Positions 1 to 7,900 of a stretch of DNA of 24,907 nt are shown piece after piece. Position numbers and translations under genes: made by a program. Location: positions 1 through 24,907 of IMG/VR virus record IMGVR_UViG_3300025889_018152, one strand, 5' to 3'. A model generated the notes under the pieces. It saw nothing but the letters and a program-made list of their open reading frames with translations, did no database searches and was not told the DNA's origin. This DNA is from a virus. Within the stretch, counting starts at the first letter, position 1, and each line of letters begins with the position of its first letter.

Positions 1-1083
1 GGCCATTCAGAGACAAAAATTAATATTACAACCAAATGGGATGGCGCCCCTGCTATTTTTTGTGGCATTAATCCGGAGAATGATAAATTTTTTGTTGGAA
101 CAAAAGGCGTTTTTGCTAAGAATGCAAAGTTAAATTATACAGAAGAAGATATTGATAATAATCACCCCTCAGAGGGACTTAACAAAAAATTAAAGACTGC
201 ACTTCGTTATCTTCCAAAATTAAATATACAAGGAATTATTCAGGGCGACATGATGTTCACTCCTGAAGATTTGTTTGAGAAAACAATCGATGGGCAAGAT
301 TATATCATGTTTCAACCAAACACGATAACATATGCAGTTCCAAAAGAAACCGCGCTTGCAAAAATGATTATCGCTGCAAAGATAGGAGTTGTTTTTCATA
401 CTTCTTATACAGGAAGAACAATGGAAGATATGAAAGCATCTTTTAATGTTGATATTGGGAAATTATCTTTGACAAAGGATGTTTGGTTTAGAGACGCATC
501 TTTTGTTGACGCTTCTGGTACTGCTACATTTACCGCGCAAGAAACAAGATCGATGAATCGTGCGCTATCATTGATTAATCGAATATTCCAATCTATTGAT
601 CCAAAATTTTTGAATTCTATTCATGTTCGCGAAGCACTTTTAGTTGACATAAAGGCATTTAACAATAAAAAGGTTCGAGAAGGACAAGAGATTAGAGATA
701 CTTCCGCACACACAATTCAATTGATTAAATTTTTAGAAGATAAATATAATGTGAAGATTCTTGAAGCAAAAAAGCAAGACACAAAACAAAAGCGAATTGC
801 AGAAAAGAATGACGTTATTGGGATGTTAAGAAGAAATGTATCAAATCTTAAATTGATTTTTGATTTGATGAATCTGATTATAGAAGCCAAGTTAATGGTT
901 GTGAGAAAATTGGAAACAGTTAAGTCAATAGGAACATTCCTAAAGACAGATGACGGCTTTAAAGCAACCACACCTGAGGGGTTTGTAGCTGTTGACAAAC
1001 TAGCAGGAAATGCTGTAAAATTAATAAATAGATTAGAGTTTAGTCAAAATAATTTCAACGCAGCCAAAAACTGGGACAAATGA
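1..1083 (+). CDS. ATP-dependent ligase-like nucleotidyltransferase, 5'-truncated by window edge
   Basis: The reading frame is open from the first base, so the 5' end of the gene lies outside the window; an internal ATG at 250 is not the start. The upstream part encodes T-K-W-D-G-A-P-A (lysine codon at 34-36), which matches motif I (KxDG) of the covalent nucleotidyltransferase superfamily of DNA and RNA ligases and capping enzymes, where the lysine takes the AMP or GMP. Further on, GTKG and I-Q-G-D-M-M-F (about 229-258) sit where motifs Ia and III (usually G-E) would be. The C-terminal half is helical and lysine-rich. I recall an uncharacterised phage family of this type (possibly DUF6267), but that label is from memory. 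RNA ligase is the likeliest activity; DNA ligase or a degenerate relative is possible. The next gene overlaps its stop as ATGA. Confidence 0.65.
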   Translation, partial: GHSETKINITTKWDGAPAIFCGINPENDKFFVGTKGVFAKNAKLNYTEEDIDNNHPSEGLNKKLKTALRYLPKLNIQGIIQGDMMFTPEDLFEKTIDGQDYIMFQPNTITYAVPKETALAKMIIAAKIGVVFHTSYTGRTMEDMKASFNVDIGKLSLTKDVWFRDASFVDASGTATFTAQETRSMNRALSLINRIFQSIDPKFLNSIHVREALLVDIKAFNNKKVREGQEIRDTSAHTIQLIKFLEDKYNVKILEAKKQDTKQKRIAEKNDVIGMLRRNVSNLKLIFDLMNLIIEAKLMVVRKLETVKSIGTFLKTDDGFKATTPEGFVAVDKLAGNAVKLINRLEFSQNNFNAAKNWDK

Positions 1084-1232
1084 AGTCTTTAAAACAATTC
1101 AAAGATAAGAATATACATAAAGATGTTCTCGGTCAAAACGATAATCGAGAATGGAAACCATTGCAAGATGGAACGGATGAACTTGTGAAGAAGTATCTGG
1201 AACAAACACCAGAGGCAAAGATCGAAAAATAA
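1080..1232 (+). CDS. 50-aa conserved-looking small phage protein
   Basis: A 50-codon frame starts at the ATGA overlap with the stop of the preceding gene, which suggests translational coupling, and ends at TAA 1230-1232. The product begins MKSLKQFKDKN and is charged throughout, with no membrane segment. The first seven residues resemble the MKTFNQF-type leaders of proteins encoded further right (11439, 15558), but the glutamate expected at a cleavage site is missing (the tenth residue is lysine), so I do not count it as a capsid-targeting leader. The frame fills nearly all the space between two real genes, which supports it being coding. Function unknown. Confidence 0.55.
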   Translation: MKSLKQFKDKNIHKDVLGQNDNREWKPLQDGTDELVKKYLEQTPEAKIEK

Positions 1233-1248
1233 TTATTAGAGGTTTATT

Positions 1249-2109
1249 ATGAGAGATGTGATTGTTGGTTGTATAACCAACTATAATTTTGATCAAATTC
1301 GCCCTTGGGTAAATTCTCTTGACAAAAGTGGATTTACCGGTCTTAAAGTCATGCTCTGCTATAACATAGGGTATGATGTGGTTTCTGAGTTAACAAACAG
1401 AAACTATTCAATTTTAGCTTTTGGAAAAGATGATGAGAAAAAATCATTATTCTATTCTAATGATCCCTTTAATATTTGCTTGGAAAGATTTTTTCATTTG
1501 TGGTTTTTTCTTTCTAAAATGAAGGAGAAAGAAGAATATCGCTATTTAATTTCAACAGATGTTAAAGACGTTATCTTTCAAAGAAATCCATCAGAGTGGT
1601 TGGAAAATAATTTAGGTGATAAATTAATTAATGTTTCTTCAGAATCCATTCGTTATTGTGATGAAGAATGGGGTAACAATAATCTGAAGGAATCTTTTGG
1701 ACCAATTATTCACGATAAATTTAAAAATAATATTATCTATAATGCAGGAACCGTATCTGGAAAATTTGATTCTCTTATTGATTTATTTCTTAACATATAT
1801 CTTTCGTGTGGAGGATCACCCAAATTCGTCAAAGGGGGTGGCGGTCCAGATCAAGCCGCTTTGAATGTTTTGTTAAACACAGATGTTTATAAGAGAATCA
1901 CGCGATTTACAAATTCAGAAGAAGGATGGGCAGCACAATTAGGCACTACTGGCCAACAAATTTCTTGGAAATATTCTGATAAATTAATTGAACCAGCACC
2001 AATTATCAAGGACAATTTAGTTTGTACGAGCAAAGGAGAACCTTTTTATATTGTGCATCAATATGATAGAAATTTAGAGTGGAAAAAAATTATAGAGGAG
2101 ATATATTAA
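1249..2109 (+). CDS. GT-A-like glycosyltransferase (putative)
   Basis: A 286-aa protein starting at an ATG with AGAGG about 7 bases upstream. The N-terminus has a hydrophobic beta strand (VIVGCITN) as in GT-A folds. Residues 101-110 read ISTDVKDVIF, a DxxD motif like the acidic metal/nucleotide-sugar site of GT-A enzymes. Later come YNAGTVSG (164-171), GGPDQAALN (198-206) and IVHQYDR (268-274), an order (N-x-G, DQ, HQ-x-D-R) seen in several glycosyltransferase families that act on surface glycans. No membrane segment is present, so it is probably cytoplasmic. It is the first gene of the ten-gene cassette, and the methyltransferase gene starts one base after its stop. The family and donor sugar cannot be assigned by eye. 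Confidence 0.6.
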   Translation: MRDVIVGCITNYNFDQIRPWVNSLDKSGFTGLKVMLCYNIGYDVVSELTNRNYSILAFGKDDEKKSLFYSNDPFNICLERFFHLWFFLSKMKEKEEYRYLISTDVKDVIFQRNPSEWLENNLGDKLINVSSESIRYCDEEWGNNNLKESFGPIIHDKFKNNIIYNAGTVSGKFDSLIDLFLNIYLSCGGSPKFVKGGGGPDQAALNVLLNTDVYKRITRFTNSEEGWAAQLGTTGQQISWKYSDKLIEPAPIIKDNLVCTSKGEPFYIVHQYDRNLEWKKIIEEIY

Positions 2110-2110
2110 A

Positions 2111-2659
2111 ATGATAATAGGACCAGATCAAAATGGACACATATGTTCTGCACAGGGTATGATACCGGTGATTAAATCATTGGGGGAAAATCTCAGATGT
2201 ATTGAAATAGGTATTTCTTCTGGTAGAAATGCTGCGTATTTTCTACAAGAATGTGTAAATATTGATAAGATTATTGGAGTAGATCCTTATCTCCCATTCC
2301 AAGACTGGGATATTTTTGTAACACAAGAGTTGCAAGATAAAATTTATAAAATGATGGAAGAATTTATACAACCATATCAAGATAGATTTGAGCTTATCAA
2401 AAATAAAAGTGATCAAGCAGCATATCTTTTTGAAGATGAGGCATTTGATTACGTTTTTGTTGATGGTGATCATTCGTATGAAGTGACTAAAAAGGATTGT
2501 CAACTTTATTATAGCAAAGTTAAGCCAGGAAAAATATTTGGTGGACATGATTGGCAACTTAGATCTGTGCAAAATGCAGTATTTGAATTTAGAATAGAGA
2601 GGGGTATTGACAATCCTATCTTGTTTGAAAACAATAGTGTTTGGTATTGGTATAAATGA
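2111..2659 (+). CDS. Class I SAM-dependent methyltransferase (Methyltransf_24-like)
   Basis: A 182-aa protein with the Rossmann-type SAM site EIGISSGRNA (32-41, motif I), the acidic end of beta2 at GVDPY (56-60) and the post-motif region DYVFVDGDHSYE (113-124) typical of Methyltransf_24 proteins, followed by PGKIFGGHDW (139-148). These proteins are often found in polysaccharide and O-antigen clusters and methylate sugars or small metabolites. The length is close to a minimal methyltransferase domain with no extra module. It starts one base after the preceding stop and overlaps the next gene as ATGA. In this cassette it probably methylates the glycan or its precursor; the acceptor is unknown. 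Confidence 0.8.
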   Translation: MIIGPDQNGHICSAQGMIPVIKSLGENLRCIEIGISSGRNAAYFLQECVNIDKIIGVDPYLPFQDWDIFVTQELQDKIYKMMEEFIQPYQDRFELIKNKSDQAAYLFEDEAFDYVFVDGDHSYEVTKKDCQLYYSKVKPGKIFGGHDWQLRSVQNAVFEFRIERGIDNPILFENNSVWYWYK

Positions 2660-3420
2660 AAATAGCTCTTCTTTTTTTTGGACAATTAAGGTTTATTGAT
2701 AACCCTTATACTGTAGAAAGTCATCATCAGGCTATCATTAATAGATTTGATACTGATATTTTTGCACACACTTGGTGGTCAGAAAAAGAAACTGAATATT
2801 CTGCATCAGTTCATGTTGCAGGTGATAAGCCAAAAGTCGATTCACAGGCTTTGAATAAATTTCGACAAAAATACAAAATAACTCGGTTACAAACTGAGGA
2901 ATCTAAATTCTTTGAGGAAGAAGCAAAGGAATTTTTAGATAAATCTATTAAGCACAATTGGCCAGATATTTTCACTCCAGGATGGTTCCTGAAGGAAAGG
3001 GCTTTCAATAATCTACTCTCACATCTTTATTCTATAGAGCAAGTGGGAAAATTATTGGATCGACATATTCAAGAAACGGGAACAAATTATGATCTTGTTA
3101 TTCTTTCTAGGCCTGATGTTTGTATCTGGGAATATCCTATTCTAGAGAAGTTGGAAAAAAATAATTTTTATCTTTCAAATCATCACGGTAGATTTCCAGA
3201 TTTACAATTTATTTTTCATCCTAATTTTAGACAGTGGTTAAATGTGTATACACATACGATAACTATATCAACAAAAGAATTGTATTCGTTGTGGGAACCT
3301 TGTGCAGAGGCTCTTAAATTTTCTTCTTATAGAACTCGTTACGATACAAGATACTTAAAACCCACAAGACTACCAGTTAGAATCGTGAGAGGAGATGATT
3401 GTAAAGGACCTCAATGGTAA
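2656..3420 (+). CDS. Uncharacterised protein of the N-terminal 'FxGQxRF' type, possibly glycosyltransferase-like
   Basis: A 254-aa protein that starts with a beta strand followed by FFGQLRF, then a region with FDTDIFAHTWW (about 31-41). This 'GQ-x-R ... D-x-F-x-H-x-W' pattern recurs in unassigned proteins of phages, giant viruses and bacterial glycan loci. It also has LVILSRPDV (about 149-157), which could be a GT-A-like acidic site. I do not recognise a characterised family. The gene overlaps its upstream neighbour by 4 bases (ATGA) and the kinase gene downstream by 7 bases, so it belongs to the same translationally coupled unit. Role in glycan synthesis is inferred from context only. Confidence 0.55.
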   Translation: MKIALLFFGQLRFIDNPYTVESHHQAIINRFDTDIFAHTWWSEKETEYSASVHVAGDKPKVDSQALNKFRQKYKITRLQTEESKFFEEEAKEFLDKSIKHNWPDIFTPGWFLKERAFNNLLSHLYSIEQVGKLLDRHIQETGTNYDLVILSRPDVCIWEYPILEKLEKNNFYLSNHHGRFPDLQFIFHPNFRQWLNVYTHTITISTKELYSLWEPCAEALKFSSYRTRYDTRYLKPTRLPVRIVRGDDCKGPQW

Positions 3421-4154
3421 AAATCCTACAAGAGTTTAGTGGTCATTCAGGAAGCAAAACATTTCTACAACAAGAAAACAATAAAGTTTTTGTCAGAAAA
3501 TATTTTAATATTGAACGAAATATAGAAAGGTATCAAACCTTATCTAAATTAATACCTGTTCCTAAAATATACCATATTGATGAGCAATATTATGATATGG
3601 AATATATTCAAAATGTTGATATTAAAAATTATTTGATAAGAGGAAACATAAATGTTCTAATCGACTTTCTTTTGAAAGTAATATCTGTATTTGCAAATAA
3701 ATCTAAGGATAAAGATTATACTGAAATTTACAATAAGAAATTAAATAATATTGAATGGAATAAAATCTCCTTTAGCAAAGAGCAATTAATTAATAAATTG
3801 CCAAAAATATTACCTAGTTCAGATTATCATGGTGATTTTACATTAGATAATGTTCTCTTCGACTTAAAAAATAAAAGTTTTATATTGATTGATCCCTTAA
3901 CGACCGAATATGATTCTTTTGTTTTTGATTTAGCAAAATTGAATCAAGATTTGACTTGTGAATGGTTTGTTAGGAAGGAAGAATATATTTTTGCCAGTAA
4001 ATTGCAAAAAATATACGAGACTATTGAAAAAAAATATGATATAGTGAATAATAAATATTTGACTATCTTAATGTTATTAAGGGTCTTGCCCTATTGTAAG
4101 ACCGATTTTGACAAAACATTTATTTTAACAAAAGTGAATAAATTATGGACATAA
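3414..4154 (+). CDS. APH/choline-kinase-fold small-molecule kinase
   Basis: A 246-aa protein with the catalytic signature YHGDFTLDNVLFD (H139, D141, N146; the HxDxxxxN loop of aminoglycoside/choline kinases) followed by ILIDPL (D160, equivalent to the DFG/metal aspartate). MEYIQ (62-66) fits the hinge, and V-R-K at 27-29 may supply the N-lobe lysine. The protein probably phosphorylates a hydroxyl on a sugar or amino alcohol with ATP in the cytoplasm. It overlaps the downstream nucleotidyltransferase gene by 10 bases, which fits a kinase-then-nucleotidyl-activation sequence. Antibiotic resistance is an unlikely role in this context. A second kinase of the same fold is fused to a nucleotidyltransferase at 5623. 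Confidence 0.72.
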   Translation: MVKILQEFSGHSGSKTFLQQENNKVFVRKYFNIERNIERYQTLSKLIPVPKIYHIDEQYYDMEYIQNVDIKNYLIRGNINVLIDFLLKVISVFANKSKDKDYTEIYNKKLNNIEWNKISFSKEQLINKLPKILPSSDYHGDFTLDNVLFDLKNKSFILIDPLTTEYDSFVFDLAKLNQDLTCEWFVRKEEYIFASKLQKIYETIEKKYDIVNNKYLTILMLLRVLPYCKTDFDKTFILTKVNKLWT

Positions 4155-5170
4155 TAATGCCTTGTGCTGGGAGATCTAGTAGATTTCCTAATATGCGACC
4201 AAAATATTTACTCACAGACTTTTCTGGGAAATTAATGATACAGAGGTCTGTTGAGAAGTACGTTGAAAATAATCAAGTGCATATAATTATATTGAGAGAA
4301 CACATAAGAGATTATGATGCATTTAATATACTGAGTGATGCCTTTAAGGGTAAAGTCAATATAATTATATTAGAGAATCCCACAAATGGTCCGGCTGAAA
4401 CTGTATTTCAAGCACTAAAAGAACTAGACATAGAGAATGATTTTATAGTAAAAGATTGTGATAGTTTTTTTGATTTTGAAATTGAAAATGGAAATATTGT
4501 TTACACTTCAAGACTCTCTAAAAATCCTAGCTTAAAAAACGTTTGCCAATTAGGTTATGTGATTTGTAACGATCAAAATATAATATCCAATTTGGTCGAA
4601 AAGAAAATTGTTTCTGATAATTTTTGTGTGGGTGGTTATCAATTCAAATCAAAAAAAAGATTTATAGAAGTTTTTGAGAAATTGGGTGTTAATCATTCAG
4701 AATTATATATTTCAAACATAATTGATTATATGATAATGAATGGAGATGTTTTTGTTCAGCGTGAAGTCTATAATTACGTTAATGTTGGAACTGCTGATGC
4801 TTGGTTCGAGTTTAACAATAAGCCAACCTTTTTTTGTGATATAGATGGTGTTATTATAAAAAATAAATCGGCTTATGGTAAAAATAAGTATCATACAAAT
4901 TATGAGCCTTTGCAGAAAAATTTAGATACTCTGAAGAATAAATTGAGAAATGGTTCTACAATAATATTTGTTACTGCAAGAAATAAAGCGTTTTATGATG
5001 TAACAAGAAAAATGTTGGACGAACTTGGTTTTGAGGGATGTGATTTAATCATGGGATTAAATCATTCAAAACGTTATATAATAAATGATTTTGACTTCTC
5101 AAATCCATATCCAAGTTGTGTAGCTGTTAATTTAAAAAGAAATGGTGAAAATTTAAATGAATATATCTAA
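4145..5170 (+). CDS. Bifunctional sugar-phosphate nucleotidyltransferase / HAD-like phosphatase
   Basis: A 341-aa two-domain protein. Residues 1 to about 225 form an NTP_transferase domain: PCAGRSSRFP (6-15) and K20 match the G-x-G-x-R...K nucleotide site, VKDCDSFF (102-109) gives the metal aspartates, and NVGTADAW (213-220) resembles the usual end of this domain. Residues from about 228 are a small HAD domain: CDIDGV (D232, D234; DxDG motif I), FVTAR (275-279; motif II Thr) and IINDFD (312-317; acidic motif IV). The HAD part is short and lacks an obvious cap. The protein presumably activates a phosphorylated sugar or alcohol with CTP or another NTP. Nucleotidyltransferase-HAD fusions occur in capsule loci. 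It overlaps both neighbours (10 and 14 bases). Confidence 0.72.
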   Translation: MDIIMPCAGRSSRFPNMRPKYLLTDFSGKLMIQRSVEKYVENNQVHIIILREHIRDYDAFNILSDAFKGKVNIIILENPTNGPAETVFQALKELDIENDFIVKDCDSFFDFEIENGNIVYTSRLSKNPSLKNVCQLGYVICNDQNIISNLVEKKIVSDNFCVGGYQFKSKKRFIEVFEKLGVNHSELYISNIIDYMIMNGDVFVQREVYNYVNVGTADAWFEFNNKPTFFCDIDGVIIKNKSAYGKNKYHTNYEPLQKNLDTLKNKLRNGSTIIFVTARNKAFYDVTRKMLDELGFEGCDLIMGLNHSKRYIINDFDFSNPYPSCVAVNLKRNGENLNEYI

Positions 5171-5636
5171 TTTTATAGAGACTTATGATAAGGATAATGT
5201 CAAATTAGTAAATAAACCTTGGGGTTATGAAAAGTGGATTACTCCAGGTAAACCCAATCATGATTACGCATTAAAGGAAATATTCTTTAAGGCTGGTAAT
5301 AGAACCAGCTTACAGGTTCATGAATTCAAGAGTGAAACAAATTATGTTTTAAGCGGAAAAGGAATCTTACTCTACCACAGAGAAAAATTTGATTTTTTTA
5401 GATTTCATGCTGGGGAATATTCCAAAGATGATATTAATAAAATTATTTCTGAGTTAGAAACAATAGATTTGGTTCCTGGTGTTATCTGTCATGTTTGGGC
5501 AGGTTGTATACATAGAGTTGTATCTGAGATTGATTTAACTTTTATTGAAGCTAGTACAACTGAATTAGATGATGTTTATAGATTACATGATGATATGAAT
5601 AGAACCCACGGTTTGATAAAAAATGAACATGTCTGA
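5157..5636 (+). CDS. Mannose-6-phosphate isomerase type II-like cupin
   Basis: A 159-aa single-domain cupin. It has the KPWGYE opening (20-25) of type II phosphomannose isomerase domains, the metal-binding cupin motif SLQVHEFKSETNYVLSG (Q53, H55, E60), then PGVICHVWAGCIHRV (second cupin motif, H119) and the conserved tail EASTTELDDVYRL...NR. The usual second motif has one histidine at this place and it is present, so the metal site appears complete. Likely a sugar-phosphate isomerase or a relative acting on a phosphorylated ketose. It overlaps the upstream gene by 14 bases and the downstream gene by 14 bases. An epimerase or non-isomerase cupin cannot be excluded. Confidence 0.7.
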   Translation: MNISNFIETYDKDNVKLVNKPWGYEKWITPGKPNHDYALKEIFFKAGNRTSLQVHEFKSETNYVLSGKGILLYHREKFDFFRFHAGEYSKDDINKIISELETIDLVPGVICHVWAGCIHRVVSEIDLTFIEASTTELDDVYRLHDDMNRTHGLIKNEHV

Positions 5637-7179
5637 TTTTTCCGTTTGCATATTAACCGCTGGATTAGGATCTCGTATGGGTCCTTTTTCTACAATAATT
5701 AATAAAGCTCTATTACCCTATCAAAATAAAGCCCTCATCACACATATTATTGAAAAATTTGGTTCTGAAAGAAATTATGTTATAGCCGTTGGTTATAAAA
5801 AGGAACAGATCATCGATTATGTAAATTTGGCTCATCCTGAGTTAAAGGTATCTTTTGTTGAAATCAAGAATTTTGATTCACCTCAGGCTGGTCCAGCACA
5901 AAGTCTTTTTTCATGTAAAGAATATCTCAAAGAACGATTTTATTTTGTTTCTTGTGACACTCTATTCAATGATTTTAAGATTGATGAAAACACCGATCAA
6001 AATTGGATAGGAGTAGCACCTAGACCATCAGATCAGAGTTACAAATACTGTAATGTTAGAACGGAAAATAATAAAGTTCTAGAAATAAAAGATAAAGAGT
6101 ATTGTGATGACTCTTTTCAAAGTTTTATTGGATTAATGCATATTAAAGATACGGAAATATTCTTTGATAATATGTCCAAGACTATTTCAAATAAAACAGA
6201 AATTTCTCAGGGATTCAAAGAAAACTTAGACTTATATGCCTACAATTACTCATGGAAAGATTTTGGAACATACGATCTCTATAAGCATGAAGTATCAAAG
6301 GTAGAAGAATTTGATTTTTGTAAAACTGATGAATTTTTTTATGATGTAGACAATAGAATTATAAAATTTCATAAAGATACATCGGTGTCTTATGACAAAT
6401 ATGTGAGAACTCTTTTTAACAAAAAAGTTTTCCCAAAAGACTTTGGCCACATTAATAATTTTCATTACTACACCAAATTGCAGGGTAAAACTCTGTACGA
6501 AAAGAATGATATAAAATTATTTGATAATTTTTTGCATTGGTTGAAAGATCAAGTTTGGTTTCCAGTTATAGAAACAAACTTTAAAGAGAAGTGTTTTGAT
6601 TTTTATTATCGCAAAACGGTTAATAGATTGGAACAATTTTATGAGAAATACTCAACCTTTTCTGATTTCGAAATAGTTAACAACAAAAAAGTCATACCAC
6701 TACAATCAAGTTTGAGAAAAATAGATTGGGATTATGTCTGTGATGGTATACCATCATTTATTCACGGTGACTTACAGTTTGATAATGTGCTATCTAATAA
6801 TGACACGTTTACTTTGTTAGATTGGCGTCAAAAATTTTCAAATAGTTATTTTGGTGACTTGTATTATGATTTAGGTAAAATGTATGGTGGTATGTTATTG
6901 AATTACAATTCCATCAAAAAAGGAAAATTAATAGCTAAAAAACTAGAGAATGGAGAATTGATCGTAGAGTTAGATCATTTAAGGCAACCAAAAGAATATA
7001 TTGACTTTTTTCACAATTATGTTAAAATTGAAGGATACGATCTTAAAAAGGTAGAGCTATTAGTTCCAATTATCTATGCAAACATGAGCCCTTTGCATAC
7101 TGCTCCCTTTGATAAAATCCTTTATGCCTTGGCACAATATTACTTCACTTTATGGTTTGAAAAATATGAAGATAAATGA
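5623..7179 (+). CDS. Bifunctional nucleotidyltransferase / APH-type kinase (LicC-LicA-like arrangement)
   Basis: A 518-aa fusion. Residues 1 to about 235 are an NTP_transferase domain: TAGLGSRMGPFS (12-23), K28, and FVSCDTLF (108-115) with the metal aspartate D112. Residues from about 250 form an APH/choline kinase domain: FIHGDLQFDNVL (379-390; H381, D383, N388) and LLDWRQKF (398-405; D400). So one chain could phosphorylate a small molecule and then activate it with a nucleotide, as LicA and LicC do for phosphocholine. A second ATG at 5629 would shorten the protein by only two residues. It overlaps the cupin gene by 14 bases and the AroE-like gene by 14 bases. The substrate is unknown; choline is one possibility, a sugar another. 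Confidence 0.75.
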   Translation: MNMSDFSVCILTAGLGSRMGPFSTIINKALLPYQNKALITHIIEKFGSERNYVIAVGYKKEQIIDYVNLAHPELKVSFVEIKNFDSPQAGPAQSLFSCKEYLKERFYFVSCDTLFNDFKIDENTDQNWIGVAPRPSDQSYKYCNVRTENNKVLEIKDKEYCDDSFQSFIGLMHIKDTEIFFDNMSKTISNKTEISQGFKENLDLYAYNYSWKDFGTYDLYKHEVSKVEEFDFCKTDEFFYDVDNRIIKFHKDTSVSYDKYVRTLFNKKVFPKDFGHINNFHYYTKLQGKTLYEKNDIKLFDNFLHWLKDQVWFPVIETNFKEKCFDFYYRKTVNRLEQFYEKYSTFSDFEIVNNKKVIPLQSSLRKIDWDYVCDGIPSFIHGDLQFDNVLSNNDTFTLLDWRQKFSNSYFGDLYYDLGKMYGGMLLNYNSIKKGKLIAKKLENGELIVELDHLRQPKEYIDFFHNYVKIEGYDLKKVELLVPIIYANMSPLHTAPFDKILYALAQYYFTLWFEKYEDK

Positions 7180-7900
7180 TGTATTGCAAAATAAAACAAC
7201 AAAATATGTTGCCATGTCTATTTCAAAGTATCCTGGAACATTCGGTGTTAAAGTACACAATGCAATGATAAAGTATAAGAATATTGATGCTGAATATTTT
7301 GCTTGCACTACTGACAATTTAAAAGAAACACTCGATACCGTAAGAAAAAATGAAGATATTTTGGGTTGCGGTATTTCTATGCCATACAAGATTGAAGTGA
7401 TAAGCTATTTGGATGAAATATCAGAAGATGCTAAAAAAATAGGATCTGTTAATACGGTATTGAATAATAAAGGAAAACTTTTTGGGTTGAACACCGACAT
7501 TTTCGGTGTTGATTGGGCATTAAATTTTGCAAAGGGAAGAATTGCATTACTCGGTGATGGTGGTATGAGTAAGGTATTTCAATATAGACTCAAAAATAAA
7601 AACTACAGTCTAATCACTAGGCATAATTGGATCATATTGAATCGAGAAAAATTTGATACTATAATTAATGCTACACCAATAGGAATGCTTACGGGTGAAA
7701 GCCCAGTTTCAAACTATGAGCATGAAGTTGCTATAGATTCTGTTGTTAAAATGACAACATTCGTCAAAAAAAGTAAAAATTCCATTAATGGAATTGATAT
7801 GTCATTGAGACAAGCAGCGCAACAATTTTCACTTTATTTTGGCGTTTTACCCGATATTGATGTTATGAAAGATGCAGTGAGAGATATGTATGATAACTAA
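7166..7900 (+). CDS. Shikimate dehydrogenase (AroE)-like NAD(P)-dependent oxidoreductase
   Basis: A 244-aa protein. I chose ATG 7166 over the in-frame ATG at 7109 because the latter lies deep in the preceding gene, whereas 7166 gives the 14-base overlap seen elsewhere in the cassette. Family signatures run in the right order: GCGISMPYK (67-75, catalytic K75), IGSVNTVL...GLNTDIFG (92-114, catalytic D111), the dinucleotide loop LLGDGGMSK (128-136), NATPIGM (168-174) and QAAQQFSLYFG (206-216). The Lys-Asp dyad is intact. Cellular AroE is about 270 aa, so this is slightly short. In a phage glycan cassette it more likely reduces a keto-cyclitol, keto-sugar or quinate-like intermediate than serves aromatic amino acid synthesis. 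Cofactor preference cannot be read safely. Confidence 0.82.
   Translation: MKINDVLQNKTTKYVAMSISKYPGTFGVKVHNAMIKYKNIDAEYFACTTDNLKETLDTVRKNEDILGCGISMPYKIEVISYLDEISEDAKKIGSVNTVLNNKGKLFGLNTDIFGVDWALNFAKGRIALLGDGGMSKVFQYRLKNKNYSLITRHNWIILNREKFDTIINATPIGMLTGESPVSNYEHEVAIDSVVKMTTFVKKSKNSINGIDMSLRQAAQQFSLYFGVLPDIDVMKDAVRDMYDN

Noticed and set aside
1080-1109. MKSLKQFKDK as another capsid-targeting leader
   Set aside because: The glutamate of the cleavage site is missing and no [L/I]-x-E occurs near the N-terminus.
2651-2658. TATAAATG just before the gene at 2656, one base off the late promoter element
   Set aside because: It is part of the codons Y-K-stop and the ATG itself overlaps it, leaving no room for a transcript start before the gene; AT-rich coding sequence gives such near-matches by chance.
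3414-4154. APH-fold kinase as an antibiotic resistance gene
   Set aside because: Only the general kinase loop is shared; it is embedded in a glycan cassette beside nucleotidyltransferases.
7109-7165. Upstream ATG at 7109 as start of the AroE-like protein
   Set aside because: It would overlap the preceding gene by 71 bases and add residues with no family resemblance; 7166 gives the usual 14-base overlap.
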